From Pseudomonas proteolytica (GTDB taxonomy: Bacteria; Pseudomonadota; Gammaproteobacteria; Pseudomonadales; Pseudomonadaceae): a stretch of 64,000 nt of DNA. Made by a program: the position numbers and the translations under genes. Below, piece after piece: positions 8,489 through 17,266 of the stretch. Each line of letters begins with the position of its first letter. Within the stretch, counting starts at the first letter, position 1. The stretch is taken from assembly GCF_007858275.1 (NCBI RefSeq), contig NZ_VFEV01000017.1:1-64000 (forward strand), given 5' to 3'. The notes below the pieces were generated by a model. The model did not search any database. It saw nothing but the letters and a program-made list of their open reading frames with translations, and was not told the DNA's origin.

Positions 8489-9142
8489 ATGGCTTTGGTA
8501 ATTTTTGATCTGGACGACACCCTGATCCACGGCGATTGCGCCACCTTGTGGAGCGAACAGATGGGCCGCCTGGGCTGGGTGGACCGTGAATCGTTCATGC
8601 GCAAGAACCATGAACTGATGTCTGCCTACAGCCGCGGCGAGTTGGCCATGGAAGAGTTCATGGACTTCAGCCTGGAACCGATGATCGGGCGCACCCCGGA
8701 AGAAGTCGCACATCTGGTAGAGCCATGGGTGGAAGATATTATCGAGCCGCTGATCTACAGCGACGCCACCAAGACCATCGCCCGCCACCGCCAGAACGGT
8801 GACCGGATCCTGGTGATCTCGGCCTCGGGCACGCACTTGGTCACGCCGATAGCGGCGCGTATTGGCATCGATGAGGTGCTGGGGATTGAACTGGACGTGG
8901 CCCATGGGGTGTACAGCGGCAAGACCGTCGGTGTACTGACCTACCGGGAAGGCAAGATCACCCGCTTGATGCAATGGCTGGAGCAGGAAGGTGAAAGCCT
9001 GGAAGGAGCGTATTTCTATTCGGATTCGCGCAATGACTTGCCGCTGTTGAGCAAGGTCGATTACCCACAGGTGGTGAACCCGGATCCTGTGCTACGGGCC
9101 CACGCTGAACAGGCGGGCTGGCCGATTCACCAGTGGACCTGA
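8489..9142 (+). CDS. HAD-IB family phosphatase
   Basis: The 217-residue protein has the HAD motifs: DLDDTL at residues 7-12 (nucleophile Asp7), SASGTHL (motif II, residues 111-117), and YSDSRNDLPLL (motif IV, about 173-183). It resembles SerB-like HAD-IB enzymes that hydrolyse small phosphate monoesters. As the last gene of the transport operon, 31 bases after the ATPase, it probably removes phosphate from the product of the upstream phosphodiesterase-like enzyme. The exact substrate is unknown. Confidence 0.87.
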   Translation: MALVIFDLDDTLIHGDCATLWSEQMGRLGWVDRESFMRKNHELMSAYSRGELAMEEFMDFSLEPMIGRTPEEVAHLVEPWVEDIIEPLIYSDATKTIARHRQNGDRILVISASGTHLVTPIAARIGIDEVLGIELDVAHGVYSGKTVGVLTYREGKITRLMQWLEQEGESLEGAYFYSDSRNDLPLLSKVDYPQVVNPDPVLRAHAEQAGWPIHQWT

Positions 9143-9176
9143 CAGCGCGTTTCCTGACTTGAAACCCAATCAAAAT

Positions 9177-9279
9177 GTGGGAGCGGGCTTGTCGGATCGC
9201 CGCACCGTCGCGAAAGCGGTGTATCAGTCGACATAGTTGTTAACTGACGACCGCTTTCGCGAGCAAGCCCGCTCCCACC
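9177..9279. repeat. REP doublet (REPIN) between convergent genes
   Basis: Two inverted REP copies (GTGGGAGCGGGCTTG... / ...CAAGCCCGCTCCCAC); the 5' copy departs from the usual core (GTCGGATCGC). It sits between the convergent HAD phosphatase and quinone oxidoreductase genes and can act as a bidirectional transcript end. Confidence 0.85.
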
Positions 9280-9311
9280 CTTTTGACCCGGTTTCAATTC
9301 GGGATTGGCAT

Positions 9312-10274
9312 TTAAGCCAGGCTTTCGTCGATCACCAGCACCAACTTCCCGGAAATCTGGTTGGTCGCCAGCTCCGCAAACGCCGCCTCGGCATCCGTGA
9401 TCGCAAAGGTCTTGGCCAACTGCGGGCTCAGGCGCCCTTCACCAAACAACGGCCACACCTGCTGGCCCAGGTCGCTCAGCAGATCAGCCTTGAACTGATC
9501 ATCGCGGCTGCGCAAGGTCGAGCCCAGCAACTGCACGCGCTTGGCCAGCACATGCGCCAGGTCCAACTGGGCCTCGCGCCCGCCCATCAAGCCGATCAGC
9601 ACCCAACGACCGTCGCGGGCCAGGAGCTTGAGGTTGATGGCTGCATAATTGCCGCCCACCGGGTCGAGAATCACGTCGAAAGGGCCAAAATCCCCCAGGC
9701 TCTCGATGCCGTCAGTACGTACCACACCGCCCTGGGCACCGAGGTCTTCGCAGTAGGCCAGGCGATCCGCAGAGCCGACGCTGACCCAGCACGGGCTGCC
9801 AAAGGCCTTGCAAAGCTGGATCGCCGCCGAACCGACGCCACTGGCGCCCGCGTGCAACAGCACCTTTTCACCCGGCTTGAGGGCCGCCAGTTGGAACAGA
9901 TTCAGCCAGGCAGTGCTGTACACCTCAGGCAAAGCGGCCGCTTCAGCCAGGGACAGGCCCTCGGGCACCGGCAGTACGTGGCGCGCGTCTACCACCACTT
10001 CCTGCGCCATGCCACCGCCGGCCAGCAGCGCACAGACCCGATCCCCCACTTGCCAGGAAGACCCGGCGCCGACCTCACTGATAACCCCGGAGCACTCCAG
10101 GCCCAGCACCTCGCTGGCACCTGGGGGTGGCGGATAGAGCCCCGCACGCTGTAATAAATCCGCCCGATTCAAGCCGGCTGCTGCCACCCGAATGCGAACT
10201 TGCCCTACATCGCACGTAGGACTCGGGGTCTCAACCCACTCCACATGACCTTCAACGCCTTGCAATGCTTTCAC
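9312..10274 (-). CDS. NAD(P)H-quinone oxidoreductase, PIG3 family
   Basis: The 320-residue protein is a zinc-free medium-chain dehydrogenase/reductase. It has the N-terminal GroES-like part (AAGLNRADLLQRAGLYPPPPGASEVLGLECSG), the nucleotide-binding glycine motif HAGASGVGSAAIQ, and a C-terminus typical of the PIG3 quinone oxidoreductases. The structural zinc cysteines of alcohol dehydrogenases are absent. It likely reduces quinones using NADPH in the cytoplasm. It stands alone on the minus strand. Confidence 0.9.
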   Translation of the reverse strand: MKALQGVEGHVEWVETPSPTCDVGQVRIRVAAAGLNRADLLQRAGLYPPPPGASEVLGLECSGVISEVGAGSSWQVGDRVCALLAGGGMAQEVVVDARHVLPVPEGLSLAEAAALPEVYSTAWLNLFQLAALKPGEKVLLHAGASGVGSAAIQLCKAFGSPCWVSVGSADRLAYCEDLGAQGGVVRTDGIESLGDFGPFDVILDPVGGNYAAINLKLLARDGRWVLIGLMGGREAQLDLAHVLAKRVQLLGSTLRSRDDQFKADLLSDLGQQVWPLFGEGRLSPQLAKTFAITDAEAAFAELATNQISGKLVLVIDESLA

Positions 10275-10379
10275 AGTGCCTCCATAGTGAGTCTGGACTG
10301 AGCCCGTTGCTGTAGCGCCGGGCTTTTTGCATTATGCGACCGGCCCAAATGGAACCGGCGACTTCAAAGACGGCCTAAT

Positions 10380-12494
10380 ATGCGTTATCAATTGCCCCCG
10401 CGTCGAATCAGCATGAAGCATTTGTTCCCCAGCACCGCCCTCGCTCTTTTCATTGGTCTCGGCCTGTTGCCGCTGTCGACCAATACGTTCGCAGCCAACA
10501 GCTGGGACAAACTTCAGCCTGATCGCGATGAGGTGATTGCCAGCCTTAACGTCGTCGAGTTGCTCAAGCGCCACCATTACAGCAAGCCGCCGTTGGACGA
10601 CGCGCGCTCGGTGATCATCTATGACAGCTACCTCAAGCTGCTTGATCCCTCGCGCAGCTATTTCCTGGCCAGTGATGTTGCCGAGTTCGACAAGTGGAAG
10701 ACCCAGTTCGACGACTTCCTCAAGAGCGGCGACCTGCAGCCTGGCTTCACCATCTACAAGCGTTACCTGGACCGTGTCAAAGCGCGTCTGGACTTCGCCC
10801 TGGGTGAGCTGAACAAAGGCGTCGACAAGCTCGACTTCACCCAGAAGGAAACCTTGCTGGTGGATCGCAAGGAGGCCCCGTGGCTGACCAGCACCGCCGC
10901 CCTGGATGACCTGTGGCGCAAACGCGTCAAGGACGAAGTCCTGCGCCTGAAGATCGCCGGCAAAGAGCCCAAGGCGATCCAGGAACTGCTGACCAAGCGC
11001 TACAAGAACCAATTGAGCCGCCTTGAGCAGACCCGCGCTGAAGATATCTTCCAGGCCTATATCAACACCTTCGCGATGTCCTACGATCCGCACACCAATT
11101 ATCTGTCGCCAGATAACGCGGAAAATTTTGATATCAACATGAGTCTGTCCCTCGAAGGCATCGGTGCCGTGCTGCAAAGCGACAACGATCAGGTCAAGAT
11201 CGTGCGCCTGGTGCCCGCCGGCCCTGCGGACAAGACCAAGCAGGTCGCCCCGGCCGACAAGATCATTGGCGTGGCCCAGGCCGACAAAGAGATGGTCGAC
11301 GTGGTCGGCTGGCGCCTGGACGAAGTGGTCAAGCTGATCCGTGGGCCCAAAGGCAGCGTGGTGCGCCTGGAAGTGATTCCGCACACCAATGCGCCGAACG
11401 ACCAGACCAGCAAAGTGGTGTCGATCACCCGCGAAGCGGTGAAGCTCGAAGACCAGGCCGTGCAGAAGAAAGTCCTCAACCTCAAGCAGGATGGCAAGGA
11501 CTACAAGCTGGGCGTGATTGAGATTCCGGCGTTCTACCTGGACTTCAAGGCCTTCCGTGCCGGTGATCCGGACTACAAGAGCACCACCCGTGACGTGAAG
11601 AAAATCCTCACCGAGCTGACCAAAGAGAAGGTCGACGGTGTGGTCATCGACCTGCGCAACAACGGTGGCGGCTCGTTGCAGGAAGCTACCGAGCTGACCA
11701 GCCTGTTTATCGACAAGGGCCCTACCGTGTTGGTGCGCAACGCTGACGGCCGTGTGGATGTGCTGGAAGACGAAAACCCCGGCGCCTTCTACAAAGGCCC
11801 GATGGCGTTGCTGGTCAACCGCCTCTCGGCTTCGGCCTCAGAGATTTTCGCCGGTGCGATGCAGGACTACCACCGCGCAATGATCATCGGTGGCCAGACC
11901 TTCGGCAAAGGTACGGTGCAGACCATCCAGCCGCTCAACCATGGCGAGCTGAAGCTGACCCTGGCCAAGTTCTACCGGGTTTCCGGGCAGAGCACTCAGC
12001 ATCAGGGCGTACTGCCGGACATCGATTTCCCGTCGCTCATCGACACCAAGGAAATCGGCGAAAGCGCCCTGCCCGAAGCCATGCCATGGGACACCATCCG
12101 CCCAGCCATCAAGCCCGCATCGGACCCGTTCAAGCCATACCTGGCCCAGCTCAAGGCCGAACATGACCTGCGATCCGCCAAGGATGCCGAGTTCGTGTTT
12201 ATCCGCGACAAGCTGGCCCTGGCCAAGAAGTTGATGGCCGAGAAGACCGTCAGCCTCAATGAAGTGGACCGCCGCGCGCAGCACACCGATATCGAGAACC
12301 AGCAACTTGCCCTGGAAAACATCCGCCGCAAGGCCAAGGGTGAAGCCCCGCTCAAGGAGCTGAAGAAAGAAGACGAAGACGCGCTGCCGACTGAACCTGA
12401 AAAGACCAAGCCGGAAGATGATGCCTACCTGAGCGAAACCGGGCGGATTCTGCTGGACTACCTGAAAATCAGTAAGACGGTGGCCAAGCAGTAA
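10380..12494 (+). CDS. prc: Tail-specific (C-terminal processing) periplasmic protease Prc
   Basis: The 704-residue frame contains a signal peptide (MKHLFPSTALALFIGLGLLPLSTNTFA, starting at residue 12), a PDZ domain around residues 230-330 and the S41 catalytic core. The triad is S485, D496 and K510, with the same spacing as the known Ser-Asp-Lys residues of E. coli Prc (430, 441, 455). The C-terminal tail is rich in Lys and Glu. ATG at 10413 would give the signal peptide directly at the N-terminus and may be the true start; neither start has a strong ribosome site. The enzyme trims or degrades periplasmic proteins by their C-terminal tails. A rho-independent terminator follows. Confidence 0.93.
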   Translation: MRYQLPPRRISMKHLFPSTALALFIGLGLLPLSTNTFAANSWDKLQPDRDEVIASLNVVELLKRHHYSKPPLDDARSVIIYDSYLKLLDPSRSYFLASDVAEFDKWKTQFDDFLKSGDLQPGFTIYKRYLDRVKARLDFALGELNKGVDKLDFTQKETLLVDRKEAPWLTSTAALDDLWRKRVKDEVLRLKIAGKEPKAIQELLTKRYKNQLSRLEQTRAEDIFQAYINTFAMSYDPHTNYLSPDNAENFDINMSLSLEGIGAVLQSDNDQVKIVRLVPAGPADKTKQVAPADKIIGVAQADKEMVDVVGWRLDEVVKLIRGPKGSVVRLEVIPHTNAPNDQTSKVVSITREAVKLEDQAVQKKVLNLKQDGKDYKLGVIEIPAFYLDFKAFRAGDPDYKSTTRDVKKILTELTKEKVDGVVIDLRNNGGGSLQEATELTSLFIDKGPTVLVRNADGRVDVLEDENPGAFYKGPMALLVNRLSASASEIFAGAMQDYHRAMIIGGQTFGKGTVQTIQPLNHGELKLTLAKFYRVSGQSTQHQGVLPDIDFPSLIDTKEIGESALPEAMPWDTIRPAIKPASDPFKPYLAQLKAEHDLRSAKDAEFVFIRDKLALAKKLMAEKTVSLNEVDRRAQHTDIENQQLALENIRRKAKGEAPLKELKKEDEDALPTEPEKTKPEDDAYLSETGRILLDYLKISKTVAKQ

Positions 12495-12561
12495 ATGATG
12501 GCAATTTAATGTTGCCGCTCCACTGAGCGTCATCAAACAGACATCATTCTGTCGTGAAATG

Positions 12562-12598
12562 AAGGACCGGGCGCCCCAGGCACCCGGTCCTTTTTTTT
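12562..12598 (+). terminator. Rho-independent terminator of prc
   Basis: Ten-base arms AAGGACCGGG/CCCGGTCCTT around an 11-base loop, followed by eight T. The hairpin shows that the next gene starts after it, at 12613, and not at the in-frame ATG at 12559. Confidence 0.9.
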
Positions 12599-12612
12599 CG
12601 ACCGAGATCATC

Positions 12613-14370
12613 ATGACCATGACCGAACAGCTGAATGCCCTGGGCTCCATCCTGGCTCAGGGCAGTTTGCACAGTCTGTTCCAACCCATCATCAGTCTCT
12701 GCGAACGCCGCATCCTCGGCTACGAAGCCCTGAGCCGCGGCCCCTCCAACAGCCCGCTGCACTCGCCCCTCGCGCTGTTTAGCGTGGCGCGCCAGGCCGG
12801 ACGCCTGAATGAGCTGGAGATGGCCTGCAGGCAAAGCGCCTGTAAGCGCTTCAGCGAGCAGAAGCTGCCGGGCAAGCTGTTTCTCAACGTCTCACCCGAG
12901 TCGCTGCTGGAAACCACTCATCAACCGGGGCGCACCTTGCAGATGCTGCGCGAGTACGGGATCGCACCCAGCCAGATCGTGATCGAACTCACGGAGCAAG
13001 CGCCGACCGACGATTTCCAGCTACTGCAGACCGCCCTGCACCACTATCGCGACATGGGCTTTTCAATTGCCCTGGATGACTTGGGCGCCGGTTACTCCAG
13101 CTTGCGTTTGTGGTCCGAGTTGCGCCCGGACTACGTGAAGATCGACCGGCATTTTATCGACGGCATTCACCAGGATGCGCTCAAGCGCGAGTTTGTCGGC
13201 TCCATCCTGCAGATCGCCAGGGCTTCCCGCGCGCAGGTAATTGCTGAAGGCATCGAATTGCCAGAAGAATTGGCGGTGCTCACGGAGATGGGTGTGGATC
13301 TGATCCAGGGCTACCTGCTGTGCCGTCCCCAGGAGCACCCGCCGACCGAAGCCCGGTTGATGCTGGCCAGGCCCGACAGCACCAGCGTCTCGCTCAACGA
13401 GGACGCCAGTGACCTCAGCGCCCTGCTCAACGAACAACCGGCCGTGGCCCAGGACATCGCCACGGCAAAGGTGCTGGAAGCGTTCCGCAGCCAGGCCAAC
13501 CTCAACTCCCTGGCGGTCCTCGATGGGCGCGGCCAGCCCATCGGCATCGTGCATCGGCATTCGTTGTCCGACGCCCTGCTCAAGCCATTTGCCACTGATC
13601 TGTTTGCGCGCAAGCCCATCAGCCGCTTGATGAGCGACGACTTCCTGGCCGTGGAGCTGAGCCAGTCGTTGCAACAGGTCAGCCGCCTGCTGACCAGCCG
13701 CGCGCGGCAGCGCATCGAAGAAGACTTCATCATCACCCAGAACGGCAACTACCTGGGATTGGGCCGGGTGATCGACGTACTCAAGCTGATTACCGAACTG
13801 AAAATCCAGCAGGCGCGCTACGCCAACCCACTGACCCTGCTACCGGGCAATGTGCCGATCCAGCAGTGCCTGACGCGGCTGTTGCAGCAGCAGCGCGAAT
13901 CCGTGATTTGCTATGTGGATATCGACAGCTTCAAGCCGTTCAACGATATCTACGGCTATGGCCGTGGCGATGAAGTGTTGCTGTGCCTGGCGCAATGCCT
14001 GAACGACCGGGTGGACCCCAGCCGCGATTTTGTCGGGCATATTGGCGGCGATGATTTTTTACTGGTGCTGGGCGCCCAGGATTGGCGCAAGCGTCTTAAC
14101 CAGTTGGTGGATGATTTCCAGACCCAGTGCCGGCGTTTTTACCGCAGTGAGCATTTGGAGGCGGGATGTTTTATCGCCCTCAATCGCCAAGGGGCGCGAC
14201 AGGAGTTTGCCTTGCTGTCGCTGTCTATCGGCGTGGTGCATCTGCATCCGCTGAGTTGTGGACACTTGGATGCCAGCCAGTTGGCGGAACTGGCCTCACA
14301 GGCCAAGCATCACGCCAAGAACGTGGCCGGCTACAGCATCCACGTAATCGACAGCCGCGAACTCCTGTAG
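12613..14370 (+). CDS. Cyclic-di-GMP enzyme with EAL, CBS and GGDEF-like domains
   Basis: Starting at 12613 the protein has 585 residues. An EAL phosphodiesterase domain is first (about 1-245) with the signature E38-A39-L40 and the catalytic elements ELTEQ, DDLGAGYSS, DYVKIDR and AEGIE all present, so cyclic-di-GMP hydrolysis is likely. A CBS pair follows (about 270-390), then a GGDEF domain (about 405-575) whose signature is GGDDF (478-482), a conservative change from the consensus. It resembles P. aeruginosa PA3258, which I recall in the same neighbourhood. The CBS pair may sense an adenine nucleotide; that is inference. The stop codon lies inside a REP palindrome. Confidence 0.88.
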   Translation: MTMTEQLNALGSILAQGSLHSLFQPIISLCERRILGYEALSRGPSNSPLHSPLALFSVARQAGRLNELEMACRQSACKRFSEQKLPGKLFLNVSPESLLETTHQPGRTLQMLREYGIAPSQIVIELTEQAPTDDFQLLQTALHHYRDMGFSIALDDLGAGYSSLRLWSELRPDYVKIDRHFIDGIHQDALKREFVGSILQIARASRAQVIAEGIELPEELAVLTEMGVDLIQGYLLCRPQEHPPTEARLMLARPDSTSVSLNEDASDLSALLNEQPAVAQDIATAKVLEAFRSQANLNSLAVLDGRGQPIGIVHRHSLSDALLKPFATDLFARKPISRLMSDDFLAVELSQSLQQVSRLLTSRARQRIEEDFIITQNGNYLGLGRVIDVLKLITELKIQQARYANPLTLLPGNVPIQQCLTRLLQQQRESVICYVDIDSFKPFNDIYGYGRGDEVLLCLAQCLNDRVDPSRDFVGHIGGDDFLLVLGAQDWRKRLNQLVDDFQTQCRRFYRSEHLEAGCFIALNRQGARQEFALLSLSIGVVHLHPLSCGHLDASQLAELASQAKHHAKNVAGYSIHVIDSRELL

Positions 14371-14393
14371 GAGCCGGCTTGCCGGCTCCTACA
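14366..14393. repeat. REP palindrome shared by two convergent gene ends
   Basis: TGTAGGAGCCGGC and GCCGGCTCCTACA are perfect 13-base arms with a TT loop. The stop of the upstream gene (14368-14370) and that of the convergent gene (14389-14391) both fall inside it. It should act as a bidirectional transcript end. Confidence 0.85.
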
Positions 14394-14775
14394 ATTGTTC
14401 CAGACGCATCTGCGCCAGCGGATGCCCGGCCTTGGCAGCGAGGGTCCACCAGCGCGCGGCTTCGACCGGGTCGGGGGCCTTGCCCAGGCTGCCAGCCAGG
14501 CTCAGCACGCCGACTTGATAGGCAGCCTTGCCATCTCCAGCCTGGCCGGCCAAGCGCAGCAAGCGCACGCCCTCTTCCCGTGCGCCAAGACCCTGGCCGC
14601 GAAAGGTCAGGATGTGCCCATAGAAACTTTGGGCCTCGACATTACCCAGGTTGGCCATGCGTGCAAACTGCCCCTCCAGCCAGTGCCAGCCACGGGGCTG
14701 ACGCACAAACCATGACCAATGAAACAACCTGCGCGCCAACCAGTAGCTGGCATACGCTTTGAGCTTCCAGAACAC
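14389..14775 (-). CDS. Sel1/TPR-like repeat protein
   Basis: The 128-residue protein has a basic, aromatic N-terminus (residues 1-35) and then Sel1-like repeats: GNVEAQSFYGHILTFRG, GDGKAAYQVGVLSLAGSLG and GHPLAQMRLEQL, with the usual spacing of small and aromatic residues. Such repeats form helical hairpins for protein binding. It begins with GTG immediately after the stop of the upstream gene, so it is the third gene of a minus-strand operon starting with the HTH gene at 15482. The partner is unknown. Confidence 0.75.
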   Translation of the reverse strand: MFWKLKAYASYWLARRLFHWSWFVRQPRGWHWLEGQFARMANLGNVEAQSFYGHILTFRGQGLGAREEGVRLLRLAGQAGDGKAAYQVGVLSLAGSLGKAPDPVEAARWWTLAAKAGHPLAQMRLEQL

Positions 14776-15162
14776 TCAAGCCTCCGCTGATTCAGGATAT
14801 TCGTACTCGAACACACGGACCACTTCCGAGGCGTGCCACGACGCCGCAGCGACGCCATCGGATGGCCCACAGAAACGCCCAAGGCGTTCGACACATTCAA
14901 AAAAACCGGTGCGCGGCAAGCGACTCGCGCCCTGGCTGATCACCAGGGAACTGCGCAGGGGTTGCTCGGCCTTGGCATCAAGGGCGGCCAGGTGCTCAAG
15001 TGCAGCGGTCAGGGTTTGCATCGCCGGCGTCGGAAACTGCAGGCGCTCAAGCAATGCGCGATAGGTCAAAAGATGGCGTTGGCGACGGGCCTGATCAAGT
15101 TCGTTGAGCAATCCATCCCAATGCTGACGGCTGATGCGCACACTCACACTGCATCCCTCCAA
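14776..15162 (-). CDS. Hypothetical protein in an operon with an HTH gene
   Basis: This 128-residue protein is not recognised. It is mostly helical by composition, with a charged N-terminal part (QHWDGLLNELDQARRQRHLL) and no membrane segment. It overlaps the 3' end of the HTH gene by 19 bases and abuts the Sel1-like gene. The pairing of an HTH protein having an antitoxin-like N-terminus with a downstream small protein recalls toxin-antitoxin pairs, but the order and sequence give no firm support. Confidence 0.65.
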   Translation of the reverse strand: MEGCSVSVRISRQHWDGLLNELDQARRQRHLLTYRALLERLQFPTPAMQTLTAALEHLAALDAKAEQPLRSSLVISQGASRLPRTGFFECVERLGRFCGPSDGVAAASWHASEVVRVFEYEYPESAEA

Positions 15163-15482
15163 CCCGCAATCCCCAACTCCCAGGCCAGGCTGCGACGGAT
15201 CGCGGCATCCGGCTGGCGCTCACCACTTTCAATCAAACCCAGGTAGGACGGGCTTATACCCACAGTACGAGCCAATGTCTCGATCGCCAGCCCCTTGGCT
15301 TCGCGCAGGCTGCGTAATTGCTCCAGGGGGCGTAGATCCTGCTCGGTAGCGATGGGTGGGATCTGTGCAGAAGGCGTGGCTGGTTGCTGCAGGCCGGCGG
15401 CTGTCAACAGCGCCTGGTACTGAGCCCATGGCAGAACCGCGTATTCGGGTTCGCCATCCCGTGAAATGATTTGTATATCCAT
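15144..15482 (-). CDS. XRE-family helix-turn-helix regulator
   Basis: The 112-residue protein has an N-terminal segment of antitoxin style (MDIQIISRDGEPEYAVLPWAQYQALL, about residues 1-28) and a C-terminal XRE helix-turn-helix (LRSLREAKGLAIETLARTVGISPSYLGLIESGERQPD, about 58-95). The start ATG overlaps no other gene and has an AT-richer upstream stretch. It probably autoregulates the three-gene operon reaching to 14389. Confidence 0.82.
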   Translation of the reverse strand: MDIQIISRDGEPEYAVLPWAQYQALLTAAGLQQPATPSAQIPPIATEQDLRPLEQLRSLREAKGLAIETLARTVGISPSYLGLIESGERQPDAAIRRSLAWELGIAGWRDAV

Positions 15483-15579
15483 GACTGCCCCGTAGGATCA
15501 CAACACTTACGAAGTAAGTACTTTCCTTAGGAGTGTAATCCTAACAGCCACAAAGAGCGCAGGGGGATAATCCGCGTCT

Positions 15580-16041
15580 TCAGTTTTTTTTCGGGTTTTC
15601 CTGCTCCAGAAGCTGTGGCGTGGCGGGCAAGCGCTCAACCACCACCAACTTCTCCGGGCGCTGGCGTTCACGCCAGGCGCGGAAAGCACTCAGCTCACCG
15701 TCCAGGGACTTCATGACCCAGGCCAGAACCGCGATGTCATCGAGCATGCCGAACATCGGCAGGAAATCCGGGATGGCATCAATCGGGCTGAGGAAATACA
15801 TCAAGCCCGCCACTACCGATATCAGCGCCTTGGGGCTGATGGCCCGGTACTCGCCGCGCCAGTAGGCCAGGCACAACGCCTGGAGTAGCTTCAGGTCGTC
15901 CTTGAGCTTGCCCAGGCGGCTGCCCTGGTTTGAACCTTTGGCAGCGACCGCGAACAACAGGGTCGGCAGGCGTCCACGCCCAATCAGGCGTGCGGCCAAC
16001 GGTAGGAAACGGGTGAAATTCCAGGGTGCTTTCATCGTCAC
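15580..16041 (-). CDS. YkvA-family membrane protein (DUF1232)
   Basis: The 153-residue protein has the DUF1232 hallmark SPIDAIPDFLPMFGMLDDIAVLAWVM (about residues 85-110) in a hydrophobic stretch, the motif that defines this family. A second start, MKAPWNF, lies two codons later. Family members are small membrane-associated proteins of unknown function. It is transcribed alone on the minus strand. Confidence 0.85.
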   Translation of the reverse strand: MTMKAPWNFTRFLPLAARLIGRGRLPTLLFAVAAKGSNQGSRLGKLKDDLKLLQALCLAYWRGEYRAISPKALISVVAGLMYFLSPIDAIPDFLPMFGMLDDIAVLAWVMKSLDGELSAFRAWRERQRPEKLVVVERLPATPQLLEQENPKKN

Positions 16042-16302
16042 TCCAGTTCCAGGCGAGAGAAAAGGTTATCCACACAACTTGTGGATAACCTTGTGAACAG
16101 AGCCCATTTTCGCGGCTGAAAGCCACGTAATACAAGGCCTACAGTCAGATCGGGCGTTTTTTGCGCACATAAAAAAATCCCAAGATTTCATTGACTTGGG
16201 GTGCATCTGCGGCTACCCGTGCCGAGGTATAGCATCAGACTGCTCTAAATCGCAGGTGTTCGTTCGGATTGCAAGGGATCCGGTTTTCAGCGAACTCACC
16301 CT

Positions 16303-16434
16303 GTGGCGAGCGGGCTTGCCCCGCGCTGGGGTGCGTAGCAGCCCAAAATCCAGCCAATTCAGTCTTCCTGATACGATTGGGTAGGCCTATTGGGGCTGCT
16401 ACGCACCCCAGCGCGGGGCAAGCCCGCTCGCCAC
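16303..16434. repeat. Long perfect inverted repeat with REP core
   Basis: Arms at 16303-16344 and 16393-16434 are perfect 42-base reverse complements around a 48-base centre. The outer part is the common REP sequence GCGAGCGGGCTTGCC; the inner part (CGCTGGGGTGCGTAGCAGCCC) matches the repeat at 124-218. It occupies most of the 16042-16537 gap, in which I see no gene. Confidence 0.85.
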
Positions 16435-16496
16435 AACAAGCCTTCTTGCCACAATCAGCCCGCTCACCACAGATAAATAGAACCCGCAGAAACAAC

Positions 16497-16520
16497 AACG
16501 CCCCGTATAAACGGGGCGTT
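16497..16520 (-). terminator. Terminator of the FKBP gene
   Basis: Perfect ten-base arms AACGCCCCGT/ACGGGGCGTT around ATAA, 18 bases beyond the stop of the minus-strand FKBP gene; a short U-rich tract follows on that strand. Confidence 0.85.
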
Positions 16521-16537
16521 GGGTGTTCAACCGCTGC

Positions 16538-17266
16538 TTACTTGGCAGCAGGTGCTTCAGGAGCGTCAGCCTTGGCCGGGTCCTTGATTGCCAGCAGCTC
16601 CAGGTCAAAGACCAGTACGGAGTTGGCTGGAATCGCCGGGCTCGGGCTCTGGGCGCCGTAGGCCAGGTCGGACGGGATGTACAACTCGACCTTCTCGCCT
16701 ACGTGCATCAGTTGCAGGCCTTCGACCCAACCCGGGATCACGCCGCTGACCGGCAGGTCAATCGGGCTACCGCGATCCACGGAGCTGTCAAAGGTGGTGC
16801 CGTTGGTCAGCTTGCCGGTGTAATGCACAGTCACTACGTCGGTAGGCTTGGGTTGCGCGCCTTCGGCCTTCTTCACGATCTTGTATTGCAGACCGGAAGC
16901 GGTGGTGACGACGCCGTCTTTCTTGGCGTTGTCTTCGAGGTATTTCTTGCCGGCGGTTGCCGACTCTTCGCTCATCTTGGTCATGCGTTCTTCAGCACGC
17001 TTTTGCAGTGCGGAAAACGCTTCAACCAGTTCTTCGTCCTTCAGCTTCTGTTCTTTCTTGCCGACGGCATCTTCGATGCCTTGGGCAACGGCCTTGGAGT
17101 CCAGGTCATCCATACCTTCCTGAGCCAGGCTTTTGCCCATGTTCAGGCCGATACCGTAGGAAGCTTTCTGCGCCGGGGTTTTCAGCTCTACGCTGGTTTG
17201 CGAATCACAACCCGCAAGTACCAGGCTAACCAGGGCCACCGCCGCCGCCAACCGATGCTGTTTCAT
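16538..17266 (-). CDS. FKBP-type peptidyl-prolyl isomerase, lipoprotein
   Basis: I start the gene at 17266 because AAGGAA lies just upstream and the resulting protein begins with a lipoprotein signal (MKQHRLAAAVALVSLVLAGC, lipid on Cys20). The 242-residue product has an N-terminal helical dimerisation region (about 30-125) and a C-terminal FKBP domain (VVTVHYTGKLTNGTTFDSS ... GWVEGLQLMHVGEKVELYIPSDLAYG), as in FkpA and Mip. It should catalyse prolyl isomerisation in the periplasm, anchored to a membrane. I recall PA3262 as the P. aeruginosa counterpart. Confidence 0.92.
   Translation of the reverse strand: MKQHRLAAAVALVSLVLAGCDSQTSVELKTPAQKASYGIGLNMGKSLAQEGMDDLDSKAVAQGIEDAVGKKEQKLKDEELVEAFSALQKRAEERMTKMSEESATAGKKYLEDNAKKDGVVTTASGLQYKIVKKAEGAQPKPTDVVTVHYTGKLTNGTTFDSSVDRGSPIDLPVSGVIPGWVEGLQLMHVGEKVELYIPSDLAYGAQSPSPAIPANSVLVFDLELLAIKDPAKADAPEAPAAK

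Noticed and set aside
12559..12612. Upstream start for the EAL/GGDEF gene
   Set aside because: The extra codons would include the prc terminator hairpin; the ATG at 12613 is after it.
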